Shown piece by piece: positions 11,167-22,029 of a stretch of DNA of 64,000 bases (within the stretch, counting starts at the first letter, position 1; each line of letters starts with the position of its first letter). The notes under the pieces were generated by a model. That model did no database searches, had not been told where the DNA came from, and was given only the letters and a program-made list of their open reading frames with translations. Source of the stretch: Chara braunii (lineage: Eukaryota; Streptophyta; Charophyceae; Charales; Characeae); assembly GCA_003427395.1 (NCBI GenBank), contig BFEA01000387.1, positions 693,371 to 757,370 of the forward strand. Direction: 5' to 3'. Made by a program: the position numbers and the translations under genes.

Positions 11167-12284
11167 TGTTGCATACTCGTGAAACACAGTCATAAGTATG
11201 GCGCAGAATCCCAGAACCGACCAGATAATACAAAGTTAATAAAAATACAGCGGAAGACTTGATACACATCGACTGACTCTGACCTGACTCAGACTGCAAC
11301 GACACACTCTCATCATGCATCAGTGGTGTGAAAGCCCTGGCCTTGGACACGGAAGAACAGGCCAGGGTCTGAGATCATACACGGACGAATGGAGGGAGAG
11401 GGGAGACGAAAGGATGAGGAGAGGGAAATGGCGTCAACACCGTGGATCCAAAAATAGTATCTCGAATGTCATAAATAGCGCAAATCCGGAATGTCGTGAA
11501 TACAGAGTCTCACAGTGTCCCAGATATCGATCTCCAAATATCCAGATACACCTTCAGAAGTAGATGGAGTTGGATCCCGAACTAGTCCTCAACCGATGTC
11601 TCAATGCTACTGTCTCAACTGTCATCAGAACTCGTCACCATCCTTCATACTCAAAGTGGTCCAGTAGAGTAGACTTAGACCTAGAGAGAGAGAGAGAGAG
11701 AGAGAGGCGGAGGAAAAAGCGGAGGGAGGAAAGGTGCGACCTTCCTCCCGGATACCTGATGCGGTAGCTATGGCGCTGTAAGGCTGGCGCTGGGCCGCGG
11801 GCTGGGCCGGTGGCTGGCGCTTCTCCAGCTGCTGCGCTAATTCCTCCTTGCCGCTGCGCTCGTTCTCTCCTCGCTGGTCCTGCTAGAGCTGAAACGCTGC
11901 GCTAATCCTGCTAATGCTGAAGCGCTGCGCTAATCCTGAAGACTAACGCGTAGACTAACCTCCTGTCTACCAACCTACCGACTGAGGCTGGCACCCAGCT
12001 GATATAGTGCTGGGTCGGCCTCAGTGCTAATGAGTGCCTTCGGGTCTTGACCGTTGATCGGGCCCAATCGTTCGGATCCGATTTGAATCTGAAAAGTGGC
12101 GCCCCAAACTGTGCCGTCGGCTGGGCCTACTGATGGACCGGTACCTGGCCTAAACAACTAGCCGTTGGGTCTGGTGGGGTCTACCTGGACCTAGCTGGGA
12201 CCGTCGTGACCTGGTACCTTGGCCTAAACCGTGCCTACTACAGAACCGGGCCCTAACTGGGGCCCATGGTATCAGTATGCCGCA
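11167..12284 (-). repeat. 5' LTR of gypsy element 1
   Basis: A 1118-bp terminal repeat with TG...CA ends, homologous to 3153-4349. It ends internally next to the PBS. It contains a GA run (about 11684-11706) like its partner. Small indels relative to the other LTR show independent decay after insertion. Promoter and polyadenylation signals are expected here, but none is certain. Confidence 0.88.
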
Positions 12285-12530
12285 CCTCCTCTTTTTCTTT
12301 TTGCAGCAATTTGGGGGGCGCACTCGAATGCAACGTTTCTCAATTCAATTGGACCATGATTGCTGGCACATGGTTATGTACATAGTACACACCAAAAACT
12401 GAGTCCTATTATGCTGAGATTTCTTGAAAATGAATTGGAAGGACAGCTGGTCAACATGTTTGGCACAAACAAGTTTTAAGGACAAAGATCGCAGAATATT
12501 ATCGAGAATGCTGACAGTGAGACTGAATTG
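12285..12530. other. flank of gypsy element 1, no gene
   Basis: Begins with a CT-rich stretch beside the LTR edge. No direct repeat matching the sequence left of 3153 is visible. Confidence 0.5.

Positions 12531-12577
<47 letters not shown>
12531..12577 (+). repeat. 47-base poly(A) run
   Basis: Pure A tract. It may be the tail of a retroposed sequence to its left, but I could not find a matching target-site duplication. Confidence 0.9.
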
Positions 12578-12580
<3 letters not shown>

Positions 12581-12689
12581 TGACTTGTTTGCGAACTTGC
12601 TCACTCGTGCTAGTTTACGAACTTGTTCCCATGTTCCCTTGTTCCCTCACTCTATACCATTTTTCCCTCACTCGTCTGCTCATTTGCAT

Positions 12690-13560
12690 GCTTGTGTGAC
12701 TCTCTCTCTCTCCCTCCCTCCCTCCCCTCTGCCCACCCATTCTCACTCTCTCGCCTGCTCATCTTCACACTTGTTTAACTCTCTCCCTCCCTCCCTCCCT
12801 CCTCTCTGCCCTCCAATTCTCACTCTTGCTCCCTACCTCCCCCTTCCTTCCCCCCTTCCTTCCCACCCCCTACCTTGCTCCCGCTGTTGTCCTCCCTTGT
12901 TCCCTCACTTATTCTCTCACCCATTCACTCACTTGGCCACTCATCTGTACATTTCCCTCCCTCCTGCCTTCCCTCCCATTCTCAATCACTCCCTCACTCT
13001 TGCTGCCGGTCTCCCAGCGTGATCACTCACTCAATCAATCACGCCACTCCCTCTCTCCCTCTGCCACTTATTTGCTCCCTCGCTCCACTATCTGACAAAG
13101 CTCAATTGTCTTCGTGTTCCATTGCTTTTCTCCCCCAGCCGTTTGTTCCCTCACTCCCTCCCTCCATCACTCCCTTGCTTTCACCTCCACTCCCTCTCAC
13201 TCACTTCCTCTCTCGGTCATTTAACTGCCTCACCCTTTCACCACCTCCTTCCTCTAGCGCAATCCCTCTCTCATGCTTGCTCAGCCTCCTTCCTCTAGCG
13301 CAATCCCTCACTCTCATGCTTGCTCGGCCTCCTTCCTTCAGCTCAATCCCTCAGTCTCATGCTTGCTCAGCCTTACTCGCTCAAATCCATTCATTTCGTT
13401 TTGTACATGCATTCATTCTTTCTGTTTTTTTTTTCAGCGCAATTCATTTCATTGAATTTCATTCATTTTACATCTTCAGTTTTTCTCCTTTTTTTTTTTT
13501 TTCCGCCCGTCCTGCAGTCAATCACTCATTCAACCACATTCCTTCACTTAGGCCTTTACG
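12690..13560 (+). repeat. degenerate CT-rich tract
   Basis: Imperfect repetition of CTCACTCC, CCCTCCCTCC and CTCATGCTTGCTCAGCC-like words. Long open frames here are rich in Ser, Pro and Leu only because of the composition. I do not regard them as genes. Confidence 0.7.
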
Positions 13561-13791
13561 CACCCATGTCAAGCTTTTGTGATCACAGACCGTAGGGTTA
13601 CACCTCTGATGAGGGGTTAAACCACCCGTACTTTTGATACGGGGTCAAACCACCAGTACTTTTGACTCTTCCCTTGCCAAGCCTGGAAAAGCCCCGCACG
13701 CCCAAAGAAAAAAAGCAGCGCCGTAGCCCTTATGTTGACTGGCGCCGCCAGCCATTTTACTTCAGTACGCCGCACCCCAAAACTTGCATCG

Positions 13792-14001
13792 GTTTAAACC
13801 ACCAGTACCTCGCTCAGCTATTGAATCCGAGCCTCCCAGCACGCTGCGCGCCAAGTCCTGCCGAACCGCCGTCGCAATCTTCTTTTTCATTTTGCCTGCG
13901 GCCTCCAGCCAATGCGGTCCGGCAGGCCGAAACCCAAATGGCGGGACGCATATACGGGAAGCGCCACGGCCGATAGCTGGGCCAGGTACTGGTGGTTTAA
14001 C
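13792..14001. mobile_element. 210-bp inverted-repeat (MITE-like) element
   Basis: The left end, with TTTAAACCACCAGTACC followed by GCTCAGCTAT, and the inverted right end, with TTAAACCACCAGTACC followed by GGCCCAGCTAT, form roughly 28-bp terminal inverted repeats with a few mismatches. The interior has no coding capacity. Similar ends occur near 13630-13655, 15785-15813, 16523, 22560-22582, 36606-36630 and 40192, so this is a dispersed family. No target duplication is certain. Confidence 0.6.
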
Positions 14002-14320
14002 AGCCGCATAGGAAACCAGCCGCTGGCCCAAGTACTCGTGATCTCCCCTTCTTTTTCTTTTTTTTTTCCCTTTTTTGAGTTCGCTGCAATTCTTCACATG
14101 TGCCCGAATGGTACACACGTAACGGCGGATATCCACTTCCAACTGCCCTCCGACCCCAATCTGTTAAGACACTTAGGAGCTGGTCCCCTTCACAAATGTA
14201 CCGCACATAGCCATTGATAAGCCAAGTTCAACAGCAAAGGGAGGACGCCCAAACAACAACAAAAAAACACAAAAGAAGAAGGGATGATGCCCTCCTTAAA
14301 AAAAAAAAAAAAAAAATAAA

Positions 14321-14400
14321 GCGGCCTAACTCAGTTGATAAGGGTCGCAAGTCGCATTCAGGAGGTCGTCGATTCAATCCCCATTGGGCTCATGTACCTT
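14321..14400 (+). mobile_element. tRNA-like SINE head (candidate)
   Basis: An A-box-like TAACTCAGTTG at 14327 is followed about 40 bases later by a B-box-like GATTCAATCCC at 14371, the spacing of a tRNA gene. The acceptor and T stems do not pair properly, so it is not a working tRNA. A poly(A) run at 14299-14316 lies just upstream. A degenerate tRNA-derived SINE is the best reading. Confidence 0.35.
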
Positions 14401-14681
14401 CCTGGGCATGCTAGACCACTGGATTCCCCGATCGGCATTGAGCAGAGTCTGCTGATGTTCGTTGGGGAGGGGGGGGGACCACCACCTGAGGGGAGGCACA
14501 GGGATTGCTCCTGTTGGCATTGCCCCTGATGCTACCGGCTGTCCCCTGGCTGGTATCGCCCACCTCCAAGACGGGAGCAGCCCCCCCATGTTATCTCGTG
14601 AACAAGGTTCTCTCGTAAACAAGGTTCTGGCTGCTACGGGGTTCCCCGTATGCCTACAATTAGTAGTAGTGGTAGGTAAAT

Positions 14682-15327
14682 AGTGTGAGGTGAAATTGAG
14701 AGAACACAGAGCTTCGACACTAGTATTAGGCTCCAGTCCCTTTTTCGTTAATCGAAAAAAAGAGCTCGTCCTTCACGAGTTCGTCTCCTCCGCATTGTCC
14801 ATTACCTCTTTTTTTTTTCCTTCGTATTTCCTATTGCCTGTTCTTTCACGAGTTCGTGGATGTATTGCCTACCGCTCGTTACTTTGTGCAAACTGTTTTT
14901 CATCAACATCCTGCAGCTTGTCTAGAGACATACAAAGCTTGTCAAATGTCTACTACTTTCCAAGTCTCTAGTGTATACGACTACTGTTCTCAGGCCATAC
15001 TCAACAGTTGGACTTTACTTAACGGTACCTGGACGTGACTGAGATGTTTCCAGTCTGGTGATACTAAGGGTGAAATATGTGAGTATGCCCTTGGTTTTTT
15101 CGTTTTTTCTTTTTTTGTCCTAAGTCCAGACTGTTGTAGAGGTTGGTTTCAGGACCCACAACAGATACACATCTACAGTCGGCAACTTAAGATACTAGAT
15201 GAAGAGAGAAGTCATACTGGGAGTACTCACATCGTCTGAAATTGCAACTTTTGTTTTGTTCCATGTATGTGTGAACTTCCACCGCTATGCTTAGACGAAC
15301 TAACGACGTGCTGCTTTCTTCCAATTA
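14682..15327. other. no gene recognised
   Basis: Only short reading frames, T-rich patches and no repeat structure visible by eye. Confidence 0.5.
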
Positions 15328-15562
15328 GGGGGTCTTAAATTGCTGCATCGGCTTTCATATGAACAACGGACCAGAATCAGGAAAGCACGCAATGCTGAAA
15401 GAGCCAAGTTTCACGTTGATACATGTATGAAGTACGATGAACTTCAACGACCATATGCTTAAACCACCTGAACTTCCTAAAGTTGTGCCCTTTAACGATG
15501 CTGGCACGATGTCAATGTGTTCAGACGCTGAATTGTTCACAGGGACGCTGGACCCATTTTCC

Positions 15563-15663
15563 AGCAGGTGCTACTCCCCACCAATAGATTGGAGCAACCA
15601 GGCAGTCCGCTAGAAAGGGGTGCTCTTATCACCTCTTCTAGTGGAGGGGCCAGTCATAATAAT

Positions 15664-15694
<31 letters not shown>
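15563..15694 (+). mobile_element. SINE-like repeat with poly(A) tail, copy 1
   Basis: Shares with 26284-26402 a body containing GTGCTACTCCCC / GTTGCTCCCC, GGAGC, GCTAGA, GGTGCTC / GATGCTC, TATCACC and CTCTAG, in the same order. Both end in an A run (here 15671-15694). Shared body plus A tail suggests a non-LTR, LINE-mobilised family. No Pol III promoter boxes are clear. Confidence 0.5.
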
Positions 15695-15716
15695 CAGCCA
15701 CAATTCTGGGAACCGT

Positions 15717-15813
15717 ACGGCCACTGCAGGAGCGCCCAAATTCATCCGACTAGAAATGTTTCTACTCTATTCTTCTCCATGACTGATATCTGGGCCAAGT
15801 ACTGGTAGTTTAA
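15717..15813 (+). repeat. dispersed ~95-bp repeat, copy 1
   Basis: Near-identical over about 55 bases to 22489-22545 (core GAGCGCCCAAATTCATCCGA and TAGAAATGTTTCTACTCTA). It then continues to a TGGGCCAAGT-CTGGT-GTT end resembling the ACCACCAGTAC inverted-repeat family. It is probably a half or deleted member of that family. Confidence 0.6.
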
Positions 15814-16522
15814 GACGAACTAACGAAGTGCAAGGACGAGAGAGATACTCGAGGAGATGTGTAGGTACACGGAAGAATGTCGGGGTGTTTAACAGTATTA
15901 AGCCGTCGCGCCTGGCTGGCTGCACTCTGGGAAATCTGATCCTGCCACCTGCAACCCTTCTTCAAAAAAAAGAGAAAAAAAGAGAAAGGAACTTAGGGAT
16001 CATGAATTGCTGCATCCTCTTTCATATGAACATGAAAGCAGACGAGGGAAAGCACACATCGTTTTCCAGTTAGGGCTCATCCATTGCTGCATTTTCTGTC
16101 ATATGAACAACCAAGCAGACAGGAAAGAACACACTGCTGAAGGGGAGACCACGACAGCGGAAATCGGAGTGAACAGTTCGATGCCATAATTGCCATTGCA
16201 ATTCATCTGCATCAATCTAATCTTTACTGATTTCAATCTTATCTGATTGCTTTTATTTTATCTAAATTTATCTACCAGTGGATCAAATACTCCAGTTCAC
16301 ATCTACCTGTCTATCCAACAGTCTCCTGACTCTCCTCCTAAATGCCTTGCCAAATTTTCTGTGCTCGAAAACCTTTTCTTTTCTTTTTTTTTCCTTTTTT
16401 GGGGGGCGACGAAACATCGGGTGAAAACCGCTTCTGGATCGATGGTGGATACGAGATACATGTCTAGTACTTGTCTATCCCCCCAGAGTCCTCCTAAATG
16501 GCTCGCCAAGCTTTGTGCTTTA

Positions 16523-16699
16523 TACCACCAGTACATGGCTCAATCAGAAAAGCTCGGAGACCCAGGGCAACCAGACCGGAATGGCTTGGCAGCGCCAGCC
16601 AAAACAAAAACAAAGACGCCGTGCTGGCATTTTGCCAAAGCCTGGCGCGCAGGGGGAATCTGCCTCGTACAAAAGGGGCTCGGATGTAATGGTGGTTTC
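16523..16699 (+). repeat. dispersed repeat, copy 1
   Basis: Begins with the ACCACCAGTACATGGCTCA end and closes with AATGGTGGTTTC. The body (AAAAGCTC, GACGCCGTGCTGGC, CAAAGCCTGGC, TCTGCCTCG) matches 36106-36257 in order. A MITE-like element about 177 bp long with degenerate inverted ends. Confidence 0.55.
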
Positions 16700-16783
16700 A
16701 GACCTCCACTGAATTGATTGTGGGCATGAGAAGCGGAGGTCAATCGGCTCCAATGATATCCCATTTGCCCCTCACCCCCCCCC

Positions 16784-16799
16784 NNNNNNNNNNNNNNNN
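16784..16799. other. assembly gap (16 N)
   Basis: A gap between a C run and a (GT)n microsatellite at 16800-16824. Simple sequence probably broke the assembly. Confidence 0.95.
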
Positions 16800-17153
16800 T
16801 GTGTGTGTGTGTGTGTGTGTGTGTGCACGAGGACGCATAACGTCACTCTTGCACAATTTGTGAGAACGTACCCATTTCTTATTTTCCTTTCTTGACTCTG
16901 ACTCTGATCCTCTCTTGGCTCTGACGCTCCTAAAAGTGCCTGAAGTCCAATCAGAGCCTCAGCCGTTCTTGGCAGAGTGTGCCTGAAACGCCTGGGTGAT
17001 GAATTGTGTACAAGAAGATCAGGCTTCTGCTGAAGCATGCAACCGTGGGTTCCGAAACGAAAGCCCTCTTGCCGTGAAAGGACTGGCCAGTCAAAATCTT
17101 CACATTACAGCGAAGGTTTTGAAAGGGGTCAACACTCTCCACCTTCTCCCCAC

Positions 17154-17155
<2 letters not shown>

Positions 17156-17214
<59 letters not shown>
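17156..17214. repeat. (CT)n microsatellite
   Basis: Uninterrupted CT run of about 59 bases. Confidence 0.95.
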
Positions 17215-17218
<4 letters not shown>

Positions 17219-18800
17219 CATAAACAAACCCAATGCAATGCAATTGTGGTTTGATCAGGTTAACCAGGTCCGTCGAACCAGCCTGTCGAGACAATGTTCG
17301 GGCTGCTATGACAAGTAGCCTAGGTGTGGGTGTCACACTACACGAGAAGTGGCCATCGCAAGGGTGCCATTTTTCTAGGCTGCACCAGCTGCTCCACAAA
17401 CGATAGCAATCACACCACAACACTGTCTGCCAAGCTCTGCAGATGATACCAGCCCATCCAATGGAAATTACCAGTTGGGAATTACTAAATCTGGAACAGA
17501 CCTCAGCAGCTAGAAACACGAACGCTTTCTGAAATCACGCGTGTTAAAATCAGAGTGTGCATGGCGATTAGCCAAAGCTGGAGACATGTGAAGCAAACAA
17601 GCGATGATAACTGTAGTCCACGCAACGGCGCACACTTGGTAGGTATGGTTTGTCGACATGCAAACAGCAAGACACGTCCATGCACGTCAAGATCACCTTT
17701 ATTTGTAAATCATACACATGCAGGTCAGCACGAGTGAGAGAAAACAAAGAAGAATCGGATACAAAGGCACAACATACAACATAACTTCGCATGCGGGCAC
17801 AAGGATGACAGATCAGATCGGTACTTCCACAGCCTTGGATCCCTCCCCGCATGACAGCACACGTATTCGAACTGGCACCCTTGGCCTCACGAGCCAAGCA
17901 TCGTATCCACTTCAGGCTTAGATGCGAGCAGATACGGGAAGCAGGAGCAGGAGACGTAAAAATTGCAAGAGTGTGGCAAACAGGCATGGAGGAGAGGCAG
18001 CGTGGGCAAGAGGACGGCCACATCCTGGCGCACACATGAGGTGTCAAAGCTTGCAAAACATAGATAAGACGGAACCAAGCCAACCGACCAATCATCAAGT
18101 CCACAAACCCAAAATCTCTTCCAACGAATCGACCACTTCCTCAAAACGCATCATGAACATCGAGCGAGCTCTCCACAAAAAGGAGCCCTCTTTTGGAAAC
18201 GGAATTCGTCGCCACAACAATGAATGACCGCAATCGTTATCGATCCTAAAACTAAAGGCCTGCTCTTCCATGCAGCTCAGTGTACTTTGGCAAGGTCCGG
18301 CAGGCAACGCATGCCACATCAGACCTGCAACAATCTCCGTTCGAGAGCAATCGAGAACAAATGAAAAGGTAGTCGAGTTTGATTTACAAAAGAAAGGAAG
18401 GCCTGGGTACTGTGAACAGAGGGGGATTTCGCCAAGTTGAAATGATACACGATCTACAGCTCTCCATTCACAACTTCACAGCTTCTACAGATAACCCCTG
18501 AAATTTTCCTGCTCATCTAAGAAGAAAACCCTTCCTAATCGCCGACTACAACCTAAATGGCACTCAACCTCACACCTGTAATCACATACTCTGCGTGCGT
18601 CGAACAAAAGAGATGGTACCGAGTGAGACGTACCAAAAAAAGGTCATTGCATAGTGGCACCAACCAGGATCATCAGTTATGATCTATTGTTACAGATCTG
18701 CAGGAACAACTAGCTCCCTGTGCCAATCGACTACCCTGCGAATATCAGATCCTCTCACTCATTCATGCACAAGAACATCAAAACACAGGCTTCGACAAAC
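17215..18800. other. 3' flank of the HSF gene, no gene recognised
   Basis: Lies downstream of the minus-strand HSF gene. It contains several short frames without family resemblance and a second possible poly(A) signal (minus-strand AATAAA near 17698-17704). It could include further 3' UTR, but nothing proves transcription. Confidence 0.45.
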
Positions 18801-18806
18801 TTTATT
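18801..18806 (-). terminator. candidate HSF poly(A) signal AATAAA
   Basis: TTTATT on the plus strand reads AATAAA on the minus strand, about 345 bases after the HSF stop codon and just beyond the tandem duplication. Confidence 0.45.
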
Positions 18807-18841
18807 TGGCAAGAAAGCGACATTCGCCGCAGTGATTTGTC

Positions 18842-19213
18842 CAGCAAAGACAGCCGCTCGGGGATGGTAAGGTCACCAGTGCACATTCTTGACCATTTAG
18901 TATCAGCCACCATCGGGCCAGCGCGACCGGCGAGGAGCGAGGGCAGGGGGCCTCACTGGATCGCTCAGACCATGGCAACCACCGCAGTGCCAATGTCCGC
19001 ACCAGAAAGAGCTCCAGGTGCAACAATCAGCAAAGACAACCGCTCGGGGATGGTAAGGTCACCAGTGCACATTCTTGACCATTTAGTATCAGCCACCATC
19101 GGGCCAGCGCGACCGGCGAGGAGCGAGGGGAGGGGGCCTCACTGGATCGCTCAGACCATGGCAACCACCGCAGTGCCAATGTCGGCACCAGAAAGAGATC
19201 CAGGTGCAACAAT
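18842..19213 (-). repeat. 186-bp tandem duplication across the HSF 3' end
   Basis: Copies 18842-19027 and 19028-19213 differ at only a handful of positions. The right-hand copy holds the last 20 or so HSF codons, the stop and adjacent 3' flank. The left-hand copy repeats all of these downstream of the stop, so a second set of C-terminal codons ending [12 protein letters not shown] plus stop lies in the presumed 3' UTR. High similarity means it is recent. Confidence 0.92.
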
Positions 19214-20986
19214 CGTCAACTCCCCTCCCGACGAGTCATCGAGTTTACAAGTTTCATCCCCTGCCGATGATTCGCTGGACCAGAACTGATCCCAAAATGC
19301 AGTATCATGCAACGGCCCAACGATGTCTGAGGAGCCCATTTGGCTCTCCCTGTCCATGTCGTTCAAGCACAAGACCCCATCACTCATCGACGTGGTCCCT
19401 TCGCCTTGGGTTCCCGATGCCGCAGCTGCCACTTCCCTCACCCCATTCATTGTCATTCCAACAGAATCGCCACCACCCAACTGGATCCCATTTCCCACTC
19501 CTGCAACCGGATGATGCCGCGCATTCTCACAACCGACCAATCCCCGTCTATTGGCATCCGAGGTAGGATGTGTCACTAAATGCCCCCCTCCGTTCATTGG
19601 GCGGTGCAGCCTATCTCCTCCCACTTCCATTTGTGGTGCCGTAGCCGCCGCAAAACCTGTACCCACCGGCATTCCAACTGCAGCCATAGCATACTGTGGC
19701 TGCGCAGCCGGGCCGTGGATAGGCAGTGCAAGAGGGCTGGGTGACGGTGAACTGGCCATTGCAGTGACACCCAACCCTCCTACAGAAGTATCAGTCCCAC
19801 CAACTTCCTCCATTGGCATGGGTAGTTGTGGCTGCTGAGCGGCTTGAACAACCTCTGTAAGCCTCACAGCAGATGCTCTGGAATGACTACCCGCTTGGTG
19901 CGCTGCCGCATTCGCCTGGCCGTTTCCACACAAAGGGTTCCCCATACCTTCAGCCATATCAACTCGTGGTTCATCTGACGACCCCTGCGTGGTCGGCCTC
20001 GCAAGCCCCTTCACAAGTTTAACTAGCAGTGCTTCAAAATTCTTCAGCTGCTGCGGTTCATACGTGATTAACTGTCTCGTGTTCGAGCCAGTGCTCCCAT
20101 TCACGTCAGCATCCTGCTTCGGGAGCCGACGCTTTTTCCGAACCGTCAACCTCTGCCCCTTCTCCTTCTGCTGTTGGACAAATTGGGCCATAAAAGCTGG
20201 GTTCCGCATTGCCTTTGTAAGAAAGGTCATCATCTGTTGTTGCCGCTGCTCTACTGCCGCTAGTCGCGTGTTTGTCATCTGAAGCTCGTTCTCCTGCTGC
20301 TGCTGCTGTTGCCTTAACCTCACCAGTTCCAACATGAGAACATTTTTGTCCCTCTTCAGGCACTCAATCTCTCCTTCCAATCCAAACTTTCCAACCTCCA
20401 CGCACCCACCCGCAGAACTCGGCAGCTGGGAAGAATTCTGGAGCTGCTGCTGAGACTGTGAAAGCGGTTTCCGCCGATGAATGTTCTTAAGAAGATGTTT
20501 CTGCCCTCTAAGAAAGCCTTCGCTGGCGAATTCCCACCGATCGGGGTCCACTTTACGGAAACCGTACGTGTTCAGCTGCCGCACGAAGCTTGAAAAGTTG
20601 TTGTGCTTGAAATATTTTGGAAGCAGATCTCGCGCGAATTCAGGAGGGTTCCAGACGACAAAACTATTGTTGTTCCGACTCCAAGAGACGATGGGATCCG
20701 TCGCAGGATCATTAACCATGTCATAGGTCTTTGTCAGGAAGGGTGTCGGAGCTCCAGATGTGACTACTCCATCTACAGCAGGCTGTGGAAGAGCCGCAGG
20801 ATCTCCAGCAGCAGCCAATGAACACCTCCCGATAGCATGGTCAGCTGCTGCCACTGCCGATGCCCGCCCTCGCTGAACACCACCCGCTCCTACGTCACCG
20901 TTACAAGATGGCAGTTGACCTGACCCAGGTTGCGGTTGAGCACGCTCCACCTTGGCCTGTAGCATACCTCCAGGCTTCCCTTCCAT
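19151..20986 (-). CDS. HSFA: class A heat shock transcription factor
   Basis: A 611-residue protein, intact and in one open frame. It should bind heat shock elements (nGAAn repeats) in the nucleus as a trimer and activate chaperone genes under stress. Seen in order: an Ala/Gly-rich N-terminus (1-78), longer than usual; the HSF DNA-binding domain (about 79-171) with [28 protein letters not shown] and [20 protein letters not shown]; the HR-A/B oligomerisation coiled coil (about 200-272) with [17 protein letters not shown] and the long A-type spacing; a basic [11 protein letters not shown] (283-290); a low-complexity middle; and an AHA-type activator, [11 protein letters not shown] (561-571). 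The last two features mark class A, nearest to A1. The Met is the first possible start, since TAG directly precedes it. The conserved plant intron in the DNA-binding domain is absent. It could be a retrogene. Subclass is inferred. Confidence 0.95.
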   Translation of the reverse strand: MEGKPGGMLQAKVERAQPQPGSGQLPSCNGDVGAGGVQRGRASAVAAADHAIGRCSLAAAGDPAALPQPAVDGVVTSGAPTPFLTKTYDMVNDPATDPIVSWSRNNNSFVVWNPPEFARDLLPKYFKHNNFSSFVRQLNTYGFRKVDPDRWEFASEGFLRGQKHLLKNIHRRKPLSQSQQQLQNSSQLPSSAGGCVEVGKFGLEGEIECLKRDKNVLMLELVRLRQQQQQQENELQMTNTRLAAVEQRQQQMMTFLTKAMRNPAFMAQFVQQQKEKGQRLTVRKKRRLPKQDADVNGSTGSNTRQLITYEPQQLKNFEALLVKLVKGLARPTTQGSSDEPRVDMAEGMGNPLCGNGQANAAAHQAGSHSRASAVRLTEVVQAAQQPQLPMPMEEVGGTDTSVGGLGVTAMASSPSPSPLALPIHGPAAQPQYAMAAVGMPVGTGFAAATAPQMEVGGDRLHRPMNGGGHLVTHPTSDANRRGLVGCENARHHPVAGVGNGIQLGGGDSVGMTMNGVREVAAAASGTQGEGTTSMSDGVLCLNDMDRESQMGSSDIVGPLHDTAFWDQFWSSESSAGDETCKLDDSSGGELTIVAPGSLSGADIGTAVVAMV

Positions 20987-21189
20987 CTATTGCCGGAAAC
21001 ATGAGCGAACAACAGGAGCACCCAAGTCGCAAGTAAGAAAATATTTGTGTGCCTGCGATTTGGGAAACGCGCTCATGGAAGGTTTTACTTCCCCTCTTAG
21101 GAAAGCAGCTCAAGAACACGCCATCTCAAAATTTGCTATAAGCTTCCTCATCTCAACGGCATGGGACCACAATTTGCTACGACTTCCTC

Positions 21190-21197
21190 TATATATT
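21190..21197 (-). promoter_or_regulatory. candidate TATA box of the HSF gene
   Basis: The minus-strand AATATATA lies about 205 bases upstream of the HSF start codon. If used, it gives a 5' UTR of roughly 170 bases. I did not see a clear array of heat shock elements upstream. Confidence 0.35.
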
Positions 21198-21474
21198 GTA
21201 AAAAAGAACCTCAAAAACACTGGCATCGACATTCGCTACGGACCCTAGAAACATATCGAGAAAATGACTGTTTAAAACTGCAAATTTGAAGGCAGAAGGT
21301 AAGAATATGACACAGACACAATCGAATCCTCCGCAAGCGTACAAACCGCGTCGCCATCATGCCCAATCAACGAAAAAAGTAGTTGGACCAAATGGAGCAA
21401 TCAGTGACCATAATGCTACTCTACAGGGGACTGTTGTGTAGATGCACAGCACCTGTTCAGTCCAATCATGCAAT

Positions 21475-21541
21475 CAGTCGATCACTCGAGTAAATCAATC
21501 ACTCTAGTCAATCAATCACTCTAGTCGATCAATCACTCGAT
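21475..21541 (+). repeat. 17-bp tandem repeat
   Basis: About four imperfect units of the AATCACTC(T/G)AGT type. Confidence 0.8.
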
Positions 21542-21574
21542 GAGCGAAAAGACCCAAGTTAGCCAGTGAACGGG

Positions 21575-21780
21575 CTACAAAGACACATCGCACACATATC
21601 CAACCATCATCAGAAGGCAGACACTGCACCCAAGTGAACGGAAGATAAACAAGCGCTACACAAGCACATACGAGGTCCTACAAAGACACATCGCACACAT
21701 ACCCAACCATCATCAGAAGGCAAACACTGCACTCAAATGAACGGAAGATAAACAAGCGTTACACAAGAACATACGAGGTC
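21575..21780 (+). repeat. 103-bp tandem duplication
   Basis: 21575-21677 repeats as 21678-21780 with a few substitutions. Non-coding, in the upstream flank of HSF. Confidence 0.9.
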
Positions 21781-21849
21781 AAACGGATACACAAGGACAG
21801 TCTAAAAGAAAACAGCTCAAAAACATGTTTGCCAAAGGTATCCCCTGTT

Positions 21850-22029
21850 CATAATGCAGCCACTCATGTGCAGAATGCCACAAAACAGAGACTCCATAAT
21901 GCCGCCACTCATGTGCAAAATGCCACAAAACAGAGACTCCATAATGCCACCACTCATGTGCAAAATGCCACAAAACAGAGACTCCATAATGCAGCCACTC
22001 ATGTGCAGAATGCCACAAAACAGAGAGTC
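21850..22029 (+). repeat. 45-bp minisatellite, four units
   Basis: Four nearly identical 45-bp units (starting CATAATGC, containing CACTCATGTG and CCACAAAACAGAG). The period is a multiple of three, so several frames on both strands stay open as 15-residue repeats. There is no sign that any is a real protein. Confidence 0.92.

Larger units (their letters stand above)
3153..12284 (-). mobile_element. Ty3/gypsy LTR retrotransposon, decayed
   Basis: This is a nearly full-length Ty3/gypsy element read right to left. Seen in order on the minus strand are a 5' LTR (11167-12284), a PBS resembling the initiator tRNA-Met site, an AT-rich leader, gag with a CX2CX4HX4C knuckle, then protease, reverse transcriptase, RNase H, integrase with a degenerate chromodomain-like tail, a polypurine tract and a 3' LTR (3153-4349). 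The order PR-RT-RH-IN defines Ty3/gypsy. Frameshifts and stops occur throughout, so it cannot make its own proteins. No flanking target duplication is visible, and the outer edge of the left LTR does not match the right one. Confidence 0.9.
15328..16140 (+). repeat. three dispersed copies of a ~65-bp sequence
   Basis: Blocks starting near 15335, 16002 and 16080 share ATTGCTGCAT, then TCATATGAACA, then GGAAAG with a following CACAC or CACGC. The second and third are adjacent (period about 77); the first lies about 670 bp upstream. No function recognised. Confidence 0.6.

Noticed and set aside
12528-13582. Long open frames rich in Ser, Pro and Leu
   Set aside because: They follow the CT-rich repeat composition and have no domain. 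Overlapping frames are equally open.
14321-14400. Functional tRNA gene
   Set aside because: A and B boxes are spaced correctly, but the stems do not pair.
21850-22029. Regularly spaced repeats that might suggest a CRISPR array
   Set aside because: Units are contiguous with no unique spacers, and the host is a eukaryote. It is a minisatellite.
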